Below are positions 7,995 to 15,738 of a stretch of 24,186 bases of DNA, one piece after another. The position numbers and the translations under genes were made by a program. Under the pieces are notes generated by a model. That model ran no database searches and was not told the DNA's origin. It was given only the letters and a program-made list of their open reading frames with translations. The stretch lies in assembly GCA_024234595.1 (NCBI GenBank), contig JACKNZ010000026.1, forward strand, positions 1 through 24,186. Reading direction: 5' to 3'. The DNA is from Moraxellaceae bacterium (GTDB lineage: Bacteria > Pseudomonadota > Gammaproteobacteria > Pseudomonadales > Moraxellaceae). Positions within the stretch are counted from its first letter, which is position 1. Each line of letters starts with the position of its first letter.

Positions 7995-8312
7995 ATGGTC
8001 AGTTCTTTTTTTGGACGTTTACTGTTTTTAATTTCAGCAATTATTTTTTGTGTATTGCAGTCTATTCTATGGATGGGTGATGGTGGTATTTTGGACACCC
8101 AATACATTAAAGAAGAAGTTGCAAAACAAAAAGCCGAAAATGAAAAGTTAGCTGAGCGTAATCGTATTTTGAAAGCAGAAGTTGCCGATTTAAAAAGTGG
8201 CACAGAAGCCATTGAAGGACATGCTCGGCTAGATTTAGGCATGATAAAAGAAGGTGAAACTTTCTTTTTAGTCACCGCACCGCCTCAACAAACCACACAT
8301 CAAACGCCATGA
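7995..8312 (+). CDS. ftsB: Cell division protein FtsB
   Basis: FtsB is a bitopic inner-membrane protein of the divisome that forms the FtsQ-FtsL-FtsB subcomplex and helps activate septal peptidoglycan synthesis. The 105-residue product has a short N-terminus, one membrane segment at about residues 6-24 (RLLFLISAIIFCVLQSILW), and a leucine/charged coiled coil at about 37-70. It ends with the family's GHARLDLGMIKEGETFF. The position between eno and ispD is diagnostic. The start at 7995 is the first ATG, but its Shine-Dalgarno is poor. Its stop overlaps the ispD start by 4 nt (ATGA), implying coupled translation. Confidence 0.94.
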   Translation: MVSSFFGRLLFLISAIIFCVLQSILWMGDGGILDTQYIKEEVAKQKAENEKLAERNRILKAEVADLKSGTEAIEGHARLDLGMIKEGETFFLVTAPPQQTTHQTP

Positions 8313-8998
8313 ATTATTGGCTCATTGTACCTGCGGCTGGCAAAGGACAGCGTTTTGGCAGTCACATTCCCAAGCAATATTTGCCTTTACAAAACAAAAC
8401 GGTCATGGAGTGTACTCTCAATCGTTTAAGCCAGTTAACGCAAATTAGCCAAATTGTTGTCCCCATTCACCCACAAGATACGACAGCTTGCACCCTATCT
8501 TTTGAAAACCCCAAAAAAATCACTTTTTGTGAGGGCGGAGTAGAGCGGTTTGATTCGGTATTAGCAGGTTTAGAACACATTGCCGCACAAGCAAATGTTG
8601 ATGATTGGGTCTTGGTGCATGATGTTGCACGTCCTTGTGTGCGTTTAGAAGACATACAAAAGCTAATAGTTGAGTTGCAGCATGAGCCAGTCGGTGGCAT
8701 TTTGGCTCATCCTGTCCGAGATACCATTAAACAAGCAAATGCGAATAGTCACATTATTGCAACAGTACCAAGACAAGACTTGTGGCAAGCTCTTACCCCG
8801 CAAATGTTTAGGTTTGATGTTTTATATCAAGCACTTAAACACGCAAAGCAACAACAGATGGTTGTCACTGACGAAGCCAGTGCCGTAGAGTTGTTGGGTT
8901 ATCAGCCCAAATTAGTGATAGGGTCGCACGATAATCTAAAAATTACCTTTCCTTCTGACTTGTTATTGGCACAATACATACTGGAACAACAAGTATGA
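8309..8998 (+). CDS. ispD: 2-C-methyl-D-erythritol 4-phosphate cytidylyltransferase
   Basis: IspD joins MEP and CTP to give CDP-methylerythritol in the MEP isoprenoid pathway. The 229-residue protein has the nucleotide-binding start PAAGKGQRFGSHIPKQYLPL, the HDVARPCV motif and the region IIATVPRQDLWQALTPQMF that follows the usual family pattern. It overlaps ftsB by 4 nt and ispF by 4 nt, so the three are almost certainly translated from one mRNA. Length and motifs are normal. Confidence 0.97.
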   Translation: MNYWLIVPAAGKGQRFGSHIPKQYLPLQNKTVMECTLNRLSQLTQISQIVVPIHPQDTTACTLSFENPKKITFCEGGVERFDSVLAGLEHIAAQANVDDWVLVHDVARPCVRLEDIQKLIVELQHEPVGGILAHPVRDTIKQANANSHIIATVPRQDLWQALTPQMFRFDVLYQALKHAKQQQMVVTDEASAVELLGYQPKLVIGSHDNLKITFPSDLLLAQYILEQQV

Positions 8999-9480
8999 AA
9001 ACACCACGTATCGGTCATGGTATTGACGTTCATCGTTTTGGTGAGGGTGAATTTGTGACTTTGGCAGGCGTCAAAATTGCACATAATCAGGGCTTAATTG
9101 CTCATTCAGATGGCGATGTTGCCTTGCATGCCCTATGTGATGCTTTATTAGGTGCATTGGCTTTGGGAGACATTGGTAAGCATTTTCCCGATACCGATGC
9201 GGCTTACAAAAATGCCGATAGTCGTGGCTTATTAAGAGCGGTATTTGCATTAGTTAAACAAAATGGATACTTATTAGCTAATTGTGATCTCACTATCTTG
9301 GCCGAAAAACCTAAACTCGCACCGCATATCAACACCATGCAGCAACTGATAGCCGCTGATTTAGAAACCAGCGTTGATAATGTCAGCATCAAAGCAACCA
9401 CAACCGAAAAGTTGGGTTTTGTTGGACGACAAGAAGGCATAGAAGCACACGCTGTGGTACTGTTGTATCCTGTAGAATAG
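8995..9480 (+). CDS. ispF: 2-C-methyl-D-erythritol 2,4-cyclodiphosphate synthase
   Basis: IspF cyclises CDP-ME 2-phosphate to MEcPP with release of CMP, two steps after IspD. The protein is 161 residues, a normal length, and forms a homotrimer in known members. The zinc-binding GIDVHRF motif, AHSDGDVALHALCDALLGALALGDIG, the substrate loop HFPDTD and the C-terminal KATTTEKLGFVGRQEGIEAHAV are all present. Start overlap with ispD is 4 nt; surE begins 7 nt after its stop, with AGG spanning the ispF stop. Confidence 0.98.
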   Translation: MKTPRIGHGIDVHRFGEGEFVTLAGVKIAHNQGLIAHSDGDVALHALCDALLGALALGDIGKHFPDTDAAYKNADSRGLLRAVFALVKQNGYLLANCDLTILAEKPKLAPHINTMQQLIAADLETSVDNVSIKATTTEKLGFVGRQEGIEAHAVVLLYPVE

Positions 9481-9487
9481 GTTAAAT

Positions 9488-10273
9488 ATGCATATTTTAA
9501 TCAGTAATGATGATGGTGTCTTTGCACCCGGTTTAGCTGCTCTAGCAAGTGCCCTTAGTACCATCGCCAAAGTCACGGTTATGGCTCCCGAATCAGAACG
9601 TAGCGGTTATTCAAGTGCTTTAACATTAGATAGGCCACTGCGTCCGATTCAATTAGATAACGGCTTTTGGTCAGTCAATGGCACGCCAGCTGATTGTGTC
9701 TATTTAGCATTAAATGGTTTTTTTGCTGATGAGCCTGATTTAGTAGTCACTGGCATTAACTCAGGGGCTAATTTAGGCGATGATGTTATTTATTCTGGTA
9801 CAGTCGGAGCAGCGTTAGAAGGGCGTTTTTTGGGAAAACCTGCTTTGGCGGTATCTTTAGCAGGTGACAAGGTTAAGCATCACAATAGCCCTTCAGCTTA
9901 TGCCACAGCGGCAGAATTGGTCAAACAATTAGTGATTCACTGGCATGAATTAGCTTTGCCTGCACATAATATCATCAATATGAATGTGCCAGATTTAGCC
10001 CTAGAAGCCATTAAGGGCTACCGAGTAACACGTCTTGGCAAAAGAAAACGTGGTTTATCCATACAACAAGGACACGACCCACGCGGACGTGCTGTGTATT
10101 GGATTGGTCTGATGGGCAAGCCCGAAGCTTCTACACATCAAACTGATTTTCAGGCAATCGAGCAAGGTTATGTCAGCCTTACGCCTTTACAAACTGATTT
10201 AACTAATCATGAAGCCTTAGCACCTTTGGACAATTGGTTTCATGCACACGCGCAATCGCGCCATCTTAATTAG
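9488..10273 (+). CDS. surE: 5'/3'-nucleotidase SurE
   Basis: SurE is a metal-dependent nucleoside monophosphatase linked to stationary-phase survival. The 261-residue protein opens with ISNDDGVFAPG, whose paired Asp residues bind the metal. It continues with SGYSSALTLDRPLRP, GTPADCVYLAL and VVTGINSGANLGDDVIYSGTVGAA, all diagnostic. It is slightly longer than E. coli SurE (253). It is followed directly by the NlpD-type gene. The pcm gene (isoaspartyl methyltransferase) that sits between surE and nlpD in E. coli and Pseudomonas is absent here. Confidence 0.97.
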   Translation: MHILISNDDGVFAPGLAALASALSTIAKVTVMAPESERSGYSSALTLDRPLRPIQLDNGFWSVNGTPADCVYLALNGFFADEPDLVVTGINSGANLGDDVIYSGTVGAALEGRFLGKPALAVSLAGDKVKHHNSPSAYATAAELVKQLVIHWHELALPAHNIINMNVPDLALEAIKGYRVTRLGKRKRGLSIQQGHDPRGRAVYWIGLMGKPEASTHQTDFQAIEQGYVSLTPLQTDLTNHEALAPLDNWFHAHAQSRHLN

Positions 10274-10282
10274 GTGTTTTTT

Positions 10283-11119
10283 ATGTTGTATCATAACCAA
10301 ACAAACAAATACTTAGTCTCTGCATTGATGCTTTCTGTACTGACTGCTTGCAGCACCATTTCTAAAAGTCCATCGGATGCCAATGTCACCGATGCGGTGA
10401 CTGTAAAGCAACCATTACCCCCATTAAGTTATCCTTATTATCGTGTCAAAGCAGGCGATACCTTGTATTCGATTGCCATGCGTAATGATAAAGACTACAA
10501 AGAATTAGGTCGTCTTAACAAACTCGATGAAAAATATACTATTTATGTTGACCAAAAATTAGTGTTAGAAGATGAAAATGCCCCCGCGACAAAAACGCAA
10601 GCGGTCGAAACCAGCAAGATTGTGGCTAAACCATTGCCCGTCACCAAGCCTACTCCTAACACAGTCACAGAAGTAAAAAAACCGACTGATACAGTCGTAA
10701 AAACTGCACCGTCTGTCGGCTCTAACGTGCAAGATACCGTAAAAAATGGTTCACTGACTTGGACTTGGCCAATGAGTGGAACATTGCTCAAGCGATTTAG
10801 TACCGAAGGCGTTGGTAGCAAAGGTATCGACATTGCAGGTAAACGTGGCGACATTGTTAAAGCTGCGGCTGATGGTGTTGTTGTGTATGCAGGCGAGGGC
10901 TTGGTTGGATATGGCAAATTATTGATTGTGCGTCACAATGACGAATACATCAGTGCTTATGCCCATAATGACCGACTCATCGCTACCGAAGGGCAAAAAA
11001 TTAAATTAGGGCAAACCATTGCCGAAGTAGGGTCAACGGGAACCGATAAAGAAAAGTTGCATTTTGAGATTCGTTACAAAGGAAAACCCATAGACCCACT
11101 GACAATTTTGCCAAAATAA
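10283..11119 (+). CDS. nlpD: NlpD-type LysM/LytM lipoprotein with degenerate peptidase site
   Basis: NlpD is an envelope lipoprotein that activates the amidase AmiC to split septal peptidoglycan. The 278-residue product has a lipoprotein signal with lipobox LTAC (Cys23), a LysM domain (YYRVKAGDTLYSIAMRNDKD, about 52-95), a Pro/Thr/Val-rich linker, and a C-terminal M23/LytM domain. Zinc-site residues are missing. Active M23 enzymes have His before KGIDIA, where this protein has Ser (GSKGIDIA). The first His of the HLHFE motif is Lys here (EKLHFEIR). This matches the inactive amidase-activator type. The ATG at 10283 has AGG 8 nt upstream; an in-frame GTG at 10274 directly follows the surE stop and is less likely. 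As in E. coli, rpoS follows and its promoter may lie inside this gene. Confidence 0.92.
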   Translation: MLYHNQTNKYLVSALMLSVLTACSTISKSPSDANVTDAVTVKQPLPPLSYPYYRVKAGDTLYSIAMRNDKDYKELGRLNKLDEKYTIYVDQKLVLEDENAPATKTQAVETSKIVAKPLPVTKPTPNTVTEVKKPTDTVVKTAPSVGSNVQDTVKNGSLTWTWPMSGTLLKRFSTEGVGSKGIDIAGKRGDIVKAAADGVVVYAGEGLVGYGKLLIVRHNDEYISAYAHNDRLIATEGQKIKLGQTIAEVGSTGTDKEKLHFEIRYKGKPIDPLTILPK

Positions 11120-11126
11120 ATAACAA

Positions 11127-11149
11127 AGGCTTGTACATTGTGCAAGCCT
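11127..11149 (+). promoter_or_regulatory. Hairpin in the nlpD-rpoS gap (rpoS leader)
   Basis: AGGCTTG (11127-11133) pairs with CAAGCCT (11143-11149), extendable by a G-T and an A-T pair to a 5-nt loop. No T-tract follows, so full termination is unlikely. It lies 46 nt before the rpoS Shine-Dalgarno TAGGAGG (11195-11201). It may shape an rpoS leader or stabilise the nlpD 3' end. Confidence 0.5.
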
Positions 11150-11208
11150 CATTTGCCCCCTCTGTTGCCTTGTATAAATGCCTCACCATCCTTATAGGAG
11201 GCTGTATC

Positions 11209-12096
11209 ATGACAACTCAAAAAAACAGCATCAAAAAAACAATTGCTCATCCTAGTGATGCTACTCAGCTTTATTTGCACGATATTGGCATTTCACCATT
11301 ACTCTCGGCCGAAGAAGAAGTGTATTTTGCCCGTTTAGCACGTGATGGTGTTGCCAGTGCAAGACAACGTATGATTGAAAGCAATTTACGATTAGTGGTT
11401 AAAATTGCCCGAAAATACAGCAATCGTGGTATGTCATTTTTAGACTTAATAGAAGAGGGTAATTTAGGCTTGATTCATGCCGTAGAAAAATTTGACCCCG
11501 AAAAAGGCTTTAGATTTTCTACCTATGCTACTTGGTGGATACGGCAAACCATTGAGCGTGCATTAATGAGCCAAACTCGCACGGTACGTTTGCCTGTTCA
11601 TATTGTGAAAGAGCTGAATGTATATTTGCGAGCTGCGCGTGAATTGAGTCAAAAACTTGACCATGAACCCAGTGCCGAAGAAATTGCAAAACTTTTAGAT
11701 AAGCCTATTTCGACTGTAGAAAGTATGTTAGGTCTGACCGAAAAAATCACATCCATTGACAACTCTTTTAGTGGTGAAGATGGCGAAAAAAGTTTACTCG
11801 ACACTTTATCAGACCCTCAAACCTTAGACCCTGCCGAAGAAATTCAAAATAACGAACTTAGTCACAGCTTAGAGCATTGGTTGGAGTTACTACCCGAAAG
11901 ACAGCGTGAAGTCTTGATGCGTCGTTTTGGATTAGCAGGTTTTGAAGCAGCAACTTTAGAAGATGTTGGCGAGCAAATAGGTTTAACCCGTGAGCGTGTA
12001 CGGCAAATTCAAGTCGATGCGCTCAAGCGTTTGCGTGAGATTTTGCTACGTGAAGGCTTAAGTGCAGAGGCTATTTTTAACCAAACCTTGCATTAA
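11209..12096 (+). CDS. rpoS: RNA polymerase sigma factor RpoS (sigma-38)
   Basis: RpoS directs RNA polymerase to stationary-phase and general-stress promoters. The 295-residue protein contains region 1.2 (DATQLYLHDIGISPLL), region 2 (ESNLRLVVKIARKYSNRG, DLIEEGNLGLI, RFSTYATWWIRQTIERAL), region 3 (VRLPVHIVKELNVYLRAARE) and region 4.2 (ATLEDVGEQIGLTRERVRQIQ). Position after nlpD and RpoS-specific wording (HIVKELNVYLR, KLDHEPSAEEIA) separate it from RpoD and RpoH. The frame is open back to 11131, but the ATG at 11209 has a perfect TAGGAGG 7 nt upstream. With that start it lacks roughly 35 N-terminal residues found in E. coli RpoS (330 aa). Confidence 0.96.
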   Translation: MTTQKNSIKKTIAHPSDATQLYLHDIGISPLLSAEEEVYFARLARDGVASARQRMIESNLRLVVKIARKYSNRGMSFLDLIEEGNLGLIHAVEKFDPEKGFRFSTYATWWIRQTIERALMSQTRTVRLPVHIVKELNVYLRAARELSQKLDHEPSAEEIAKLLDKPISTVESMLGLTEKITSIDNSFSGEDGEKSLLDTLSDPQTLDPAEEIQNNELSHSLEHWLELLPERQREVLMRRFGLAGFEAATLEDVGEQIGLTRERVRQIQVDALKRLREILLREGLSAEAIFNQTLH

Positions 12097-12120
12097 AAAA
12101 GTATGTTTTTTTCTGATGAC

Positions 12121-12158
12121 CGTTTATGATTTAAATCATTTTTTTTAAATCATAAACG
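12121..12158. promoter_or_regulatory. 15-bp perfect inverted repeat between rpoS and the DUF2058 gene
   Basis: CGTTTATGATTTAAA (12121-12135) is repeated as its exact reverse complement at 12144-12158, with an 8-nt T-rich spacer. It is AT-rich and lacks a downstream T-run, so it is not a standard terminator. It ends 13 nt before the next ATG, overlapping the expected ribosome-binding region, which would suit an operator or an mRNA hairpin limiting translation. Confidence 0.6.
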
Positions 12159-12171
12159 AGTTGTTTGTATT

Positions 12172-12699
12172 ATGTCGAACCTCAAGTCTCAGCTCCTTAA
12201 ATCCGGTCTGGTAGATGCCAAACGTGCTAAAAAAGTACACCAACAACAGCTAGAAGCTGGCAAGAATGCCAAAAACGAAACCAAAGAAGCCGTTCAAAAA
12301 GCGATGGCCGAAAAAGCCGAAAAAGACCGTTTGTTAAACTTACAACGTAAAGAAGAACAAGAAAAAAAAGCTATTGTGGCACAAATTAAACAATTAATTG
12401 AAAGCAATAAAATTGATCGTGCAGGCGGAGAAGTTGCTTATCAATTTACTGATGATAAAAAGATTAAAAAACTATATATAAGCGATGTGCAATTTAGTCA
12501 AATCACTAAAGGAATTATTGCAATTGTGCGTTTTGCGGATGGTTATGAATTAGTACCAGCGCGTGTTGCCGAAAAAATTGCAAGTCGTGATGCCAATTTG
12601 GTATTGGTACTTAATACTAAACAAGAAGCTACCGCCACCGAAGCAGCAGAAGAAGATCCTTATGCAAATTATCAAATTCCTGATGATTTGATGTGGTAA
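12172..12699 (+). CDS. DUF2058 family protein (YaiL-like)
   Basis: This 175-residue protein belongs to the DUF2058/YaiL family, whose function is unestablished; I recognise it by the N-terminus MSNLKSQLLKSGLVDAKRAKK and the characteristic C-terminus DPYANYQIPDDLMW. Residues ~15-70 are a highly charged Lys/Glu/Gln helix, probably coiled coil, followed by a compact domain (about 75-150). There is no signal peptide or membrane segment, so it is cytoplasmic. The highly basic N-terminus would be compatible with nucleic-acid or ribosome association, but this is inference. No strong Shine-Dalgarno is seen, and a perfect inverted repeat ends 13 nt before the start. A REP-like palindrome follows the stop. 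Confidence 0.85.
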   Translation: MSNLKSQLLKSGLVDAKRAKKVHQQQLEAGKNAKNETKEAVQKAMAEKAEKDRLLNLQRKEEQEKKAIVAQIKQLIESNKIDRAGGEVAYQFTDDKKIKKLYISDVQFSQITKGIIAIVRFADGYELVPARVAEKIASRDANLVLVLNTKQEATATEAAEEDPYANYQIPDDLMW

Positions 12700-12710
12700 T
12701 AAATCACTGC

Positions 12711-12750
12711 GCACTGAGCGAAGTCGAAGTGGTTTAGACTTCGCTCAACC
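12711..12750. repeat. REP-like palindromic repeat, copy B (inverted arrangement)
   Basis: The arms read CTGAGCGAAGTCGAAG and ACTTCGCTCAACC, the same pair as in the other copies but in the opposite order, so the GAGCG arm comes first. It lies between the DUF2058 gene and yghU. Confidence 0.75.
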
Positions 12751-12777
12751 AACACACAAAAGACCATCGGAATAATC

Positions 12778-13629
12778 ATGACCACCGAATATATTCCTCC
12801 AAAGGTTTGGCTATTTGACGAGCAAAACGGCGGAGCATTTTCCAGTATCAATCGGCCAGTTTCTGGCGCAACGCACCAAAAAGATTTGCCAGTCGGTGTA
12901 CACCCCTTGCAGCTTTATTCGATGGGTACGCCTAATGGCCAAAAAATCACTATTTTGTTAGAAGAATTACTTGCTTTAGGGATTAAAGAAGCCGAATACG
13001 ATGCACATTTAATTCATATTTTACAAGGCGACCAGTTTTCGAGTGGTTTTGTTGATATCAACCCTAATTCAAAAATCCCTGCTTTAATTGACCGCTCTGG
13101 CAATACACCCATTAGGGTATTTGAATCAGGCGCAATTTTGCTATATTTAGCAGAAAAGTTTGGCCATTTTTTACCAGCAAGCGGTAAAGAACGTGCCGAT
13201 GTGTTGAGTTGGTTGTTTTGGTTGCAAGGTTCTGCGCCGTATCTAGGCGGTGGTTTCGGTCATTTTTATGCTTATGCTCCGCAAAAGTTTGAATATGCTA
13301 TCAACCGCTTTACCATGGAAACTAAGCGTCAACTTGATGTGTTAGATAAACAATTAGCCAAGAAGACGTTTATGGCGGGTAGTGAATACAGTATTGCTGA
13401 TATTGCTATTTGGCCGTGGTACGGTAATTTGGTATTAGGCAAATTATATAATGCGGCTGAGTTTTTAGATGTTACCAGTTATACCCATGTGCAACGCTGG
13501 GCTACACAAATTAAGCAACGTGAGGCAGTACAACGCGGTAAAATTGTCAATTGTACTTGGGGAAATGTGATATTGGCAGAACGTCATTGTGCTGAGGATA
13601 TTACACAGGTTTTAAAATTGCGGTCTTAG
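12778..13629 (+). CDS. yghU: YghU-type glutathione S-transferase family protein
   Basis: YghU-family proteins are cytosolic GST-fold enzymes; the E. coli member has glutathione-disulfide reductase activity. The 283-residue product (E. coli 288) starts with the family's extended arm (YIPPKVWLFDEQNGGAFSSI, NRPVSGATH). It then has a thioredoxin-like domain (about 43-130, with LYSMGTPNGQKITILLEEL and NPNSKIPALID, ESGAILLYLAEK) and an all-helical C-terminal domain with APYLGGGFGHFY and YSIADIAIWPWY. Those blocks are diagnostic for the YghU/YfcG branch. It appears to be a stand-alone gene, with a REP-like repeat upstream and the DUF262 gene 93 nt downstream. Confidence 0.93.
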   Translation: MTTEYIPPKVWLFDEQNGGAFSSINRPVSGATHQKDLPVGVHPLQLYSMGTPNGQKITILLEELLALGIKEAEYDAHLIHILQGDQFSSGFVDINPNSKIPALIDRSGNTPIRVFESGAILLYLAEKFGHFLPASGKERADVLSWLFWLQGSAPYLGGGFGHFYAYAPQKFEYAINRFTMETKRQLDVLDKQLAKKTFMAGSEYSIADIAIWPWYGNLVLGKLYNAAEFLDVTSYTHVQRWATQIKQREAVQRGKIVNCTWGNVILAERHCAEDITQVLKLRS

Positions 13630-13722
13630 TGATAGTGGGCTGTATAAGTAGCAAAATTTTGGATATACAAAAAAGTATAAATAAATTTTGATGTGTTTTT
13701 TTTACAACGTGGATAGTTAAAA

Positions 13723-15507
13723 ATGCAAAAATACTCGGTTAATCAACATTTAATAGAAACATTACTTACATGGGTAAAATCAGGTGAAATAGCTATTCCT
13801 GAAATTCAAAGGCCTTTTGTTTGGGATAGTTCCAAAGTGCGTGACCTTATGGATAGCTTATATCAAGGTTATCCAGTTGGGTACGTCATTGCTTGGCGCA
13901 ACCCAAATGTAAGGCTAAAAGATGGTAGTTTAAGTGAGGGTAAAAAGGTTCTTATTGATGGCCAACAGCGAGTAACAGCTTTAACAGCCGCAATACTAGG
14001 AGAATATGTCGTTAATAAAACATATGAGCGAGTCAAGATAAAAATAGCTTTTCACCCTATTGATGAACGCTTTGAAGTACAAAATCCTGCAATTTTAAAA
14101 GATAAAACATGGTTGCCTGATATTTCTCAAGCAATTAGTGGTGATTTATTTGAAATAGCAGATGAGTATTTTAGTTTGAATCCAGATGTTGACAAGAAAC
14201 AAGCACGTAACGCGTTTTCTAATTTAATGAATATTCCTAAAAAGCAAATAGGTCTGATTGAATTAGCCCCTGATTTAGATATAGAAACCGTAACTGAGAT
14301 TTTTATTCGTATCAACTCTAAAGGGGTTGTATTAAGTCAGGCTGATTTTGCGATGAGTAAAATAGCCTCTAATACCGAGTACAACGGCAATGAGCTAAGA
14401 AAAGCAATTGATTATTTTTGTCATTTAGCTATTGCCCCTGAGTTTTATAAGCACATTATTGATAATGATAAAGATTTTGCAAAAACTGATTTTTTTGCGA
14501 AAATTCAATGGCTCAAAACTGAAAATGAAGACTTATATAATCCTGATTATAACGATTTAATTCGTGTTGCTTTTACATCACAATTTAATAGAGGGCGACT
14601 TTCCGATTTGGTTAGTTTGTTATCAGGAAGAAACTTTGAACACAGAACATTTGAAGGAGTAATTGCTGAGAAATCTTTTGCAACATTAAAAATAGGTGTA
14701 AATGCTTTCATTAATGAGACAAATTTTAAACGTTTTTTAATGATTATTAAATCGGCTGGATTTATCTCTCCAAAATTAATTCGTTCTCAAAATGCGATAA
14801 ATTTTGCATATATCTTGTACTTAAAGCTCAAGGAGCTAGGCGCAAACTCTGTGGCTATTGAAAGCCATGTTAAACGTTGGCTTGTATATTCTATTTTAAC
14901 GGGCAGATACTCAGGTTCGCCAGAAAGTGCTTTTGATTACGATATTAAGCAAATTGCTAATAAGCCGTTTGACGAGATTTTAAAAGAAAGAGAAGAAGCA
15001 GAGCTTTCAGAGGCTTTTTGGAATGCGTCATTGCCACAAAGTTTAGATACATCAGTTGCAAGCAGTCCATATTTTCATGTGTTTCTAGCTTCTCAAGTAA
15101 AAACAAATGATCGAGGCTTTTTATCTAAAGATGTTTTAGTAAGCGATCTTATTTCTTTGCGCGGTGATATTCACCATTTATTTCCTAAAGACTATTTAAA
15201 AAAGAATGGGTTAGACCGAAATAAATACAATCAAATTGCAAATTATGTGTATATGCAATCTGAAATAAATATTAAGGTAGGAAATAAGCCACCAAAAGAC
15301 TACTTTGCTATTCTAAAAGAGCAAATAGACAATAATACGCAGCAATTGAGTGGGATTAATACCAATGAACAACTCTTAGAAAATTTGGCAATGAATTGCG
15401 TGCCTGTTGAAATTCAATATATGAGTATTGATGACTATAACGACTTTTTGATATTAAGACGAAAGTTGATGGCTCAAAAAATAAAGGCGTATTATTGGTC
15501 TTTATAA
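13723..15507 (+). CDS. DUF262/HNH protein, candidate single-gene type IV (GmrSD-like) restriction enzyme
   Basis: The 594-residue protein has an N-terminal DUF262 (ParB/Srx-like) domain with IPEIQRPFVWD at 25-35, GYPVGYVIAW at 49-58 and the nucleotide-hydrolysis motif DGQQR at 79-83. A long helical middle follows. The C-terminal HNH-type (DUF1524-like) nuclease has DIHHLFPKDY at 482-491, then Asn507 and Asn516. GmrS/GmrD, BrxU and SspE combine these domains to cut modified phage DNA using NTP. Here both are on one chain with no partner genes. Base composition is more AT-rich than in the neighbours, with many ATA and AGA codons, which suggests transfer. The start has GGA about 10 nt upstream. 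Behind it is a weak hairpin (15539-15557) followed by a T-rich stretch. Anti-phage function is inference; some DUF262 proteins have no known role. Confidence 0.85.
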   Translation: MQKYSVNQHLIETLLTWVKSGEIAIPEIQRPFVWDSSKVRDLMDSLYQGYPVGYVIAWRNPNVRLKDGSLSEGKKVLIDGQQRVTALTAAILGEYVVNKTYERVKIKIAFHPIDERFEVQNPAILKDKTWLPDISQAISGDLFEIADEYFSLNPDVDKKQARNAFSNLMNIPKKQIGLIELAPDLDIETVTEIFIRINSKGVVLSQADFAMSKIASNTEYNGNELRKAIDYFCHLAIAPEFYKHIIDNDKDFAKTDFFAKIQWLKTENEDLYNPDYNDLIRVAFTSQFNRGRLSDLVSLLSGRNFEHRTFEGVIAEKSFATLKIGVNAFINETNFKRFLMIIKSAGFISPKLIRSQNAINFAYILYLKLKELGANSVAIESHVKRWLVYSILTGRYSGSPESAFDYDIKQIANKPFDEILKEREEAELSEAFWNASLPQSLDTSVASSPYFHVFLASQVKTNDRGFLSKDVLVSDLISLRGDIHHLFPKDYLKKNGLDRNKYNQIANYVYMQSEINIKVGNKPPKDYFAILKEQIDNNTQQLSGINTNEQLLENLAMNCVPVEIQYMSIDDYNDFLILRRKLMAQKIKAYYWSL

Positions 15508-15667
15508 ACAATTATCAATCCACAAAAAAGCGCGGTAGGCTGGGCATTTTGCCAAGCTTATTGTTTATAAAAGGTATTTATTTGCCGGGCTAAAGCCACA
15601 GCTTACGTCTAAAAAATTTAGTAACGTAATATGAGTTAACAAAAGAAAACCCACACTACTGACGCAT

Positions 15668-15698
15668 AAAAAAAGCCCACCTTCAACAGTGGGCTTTT
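15668..15698 (-). terminator. Rho-independent terminator of acnB
   Basis: Read on the minus strand, AAAAGCCCAC (15698-15689) and GTGGGCTTTT (15680-15671) form a 10-bp stem with an 8-nt loop, ending in a run of seven T. It lies 41 nt after the acnB stop. A further GC-rich hairpin (GGGCGC-GTTAA-GCGCCC, 15715-15731) is even closer to the stop. Confidence 0.93.
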
Positions 15699-15738
15699 AC
15701 ACTTAACAATAGTAGGGCGCGTTAAGCGCCCAAAACTA

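Noticed and set aside
7961..8275. Minus-strand open frame opposite ftsB
   Set aside because: ftsB matches its family and its position between eno and ispD; the antisense frame is a by-product of its codon usage.
10543..10917. Minus-strand open frame of 124 codons inside nlpD
   Set aside because: Its low-complexity Ser/Thr/Val composition reflects the Thr/Pro/Val-rich linker read in antisense; no start signals.
11131..11208. Upstream extension of the rpoS frame
   Set aside because: It runs through the intergenic hairpin and has no ribosome-binding site; TAGGAGG is perfectly placed for 11209.
15539..15557. Terminator of the DUF262 gene
   Set aside because: The stem has only six pairs with an internal G-A mismatch and the following T-tract is interrupted; too weak for a separate entry.
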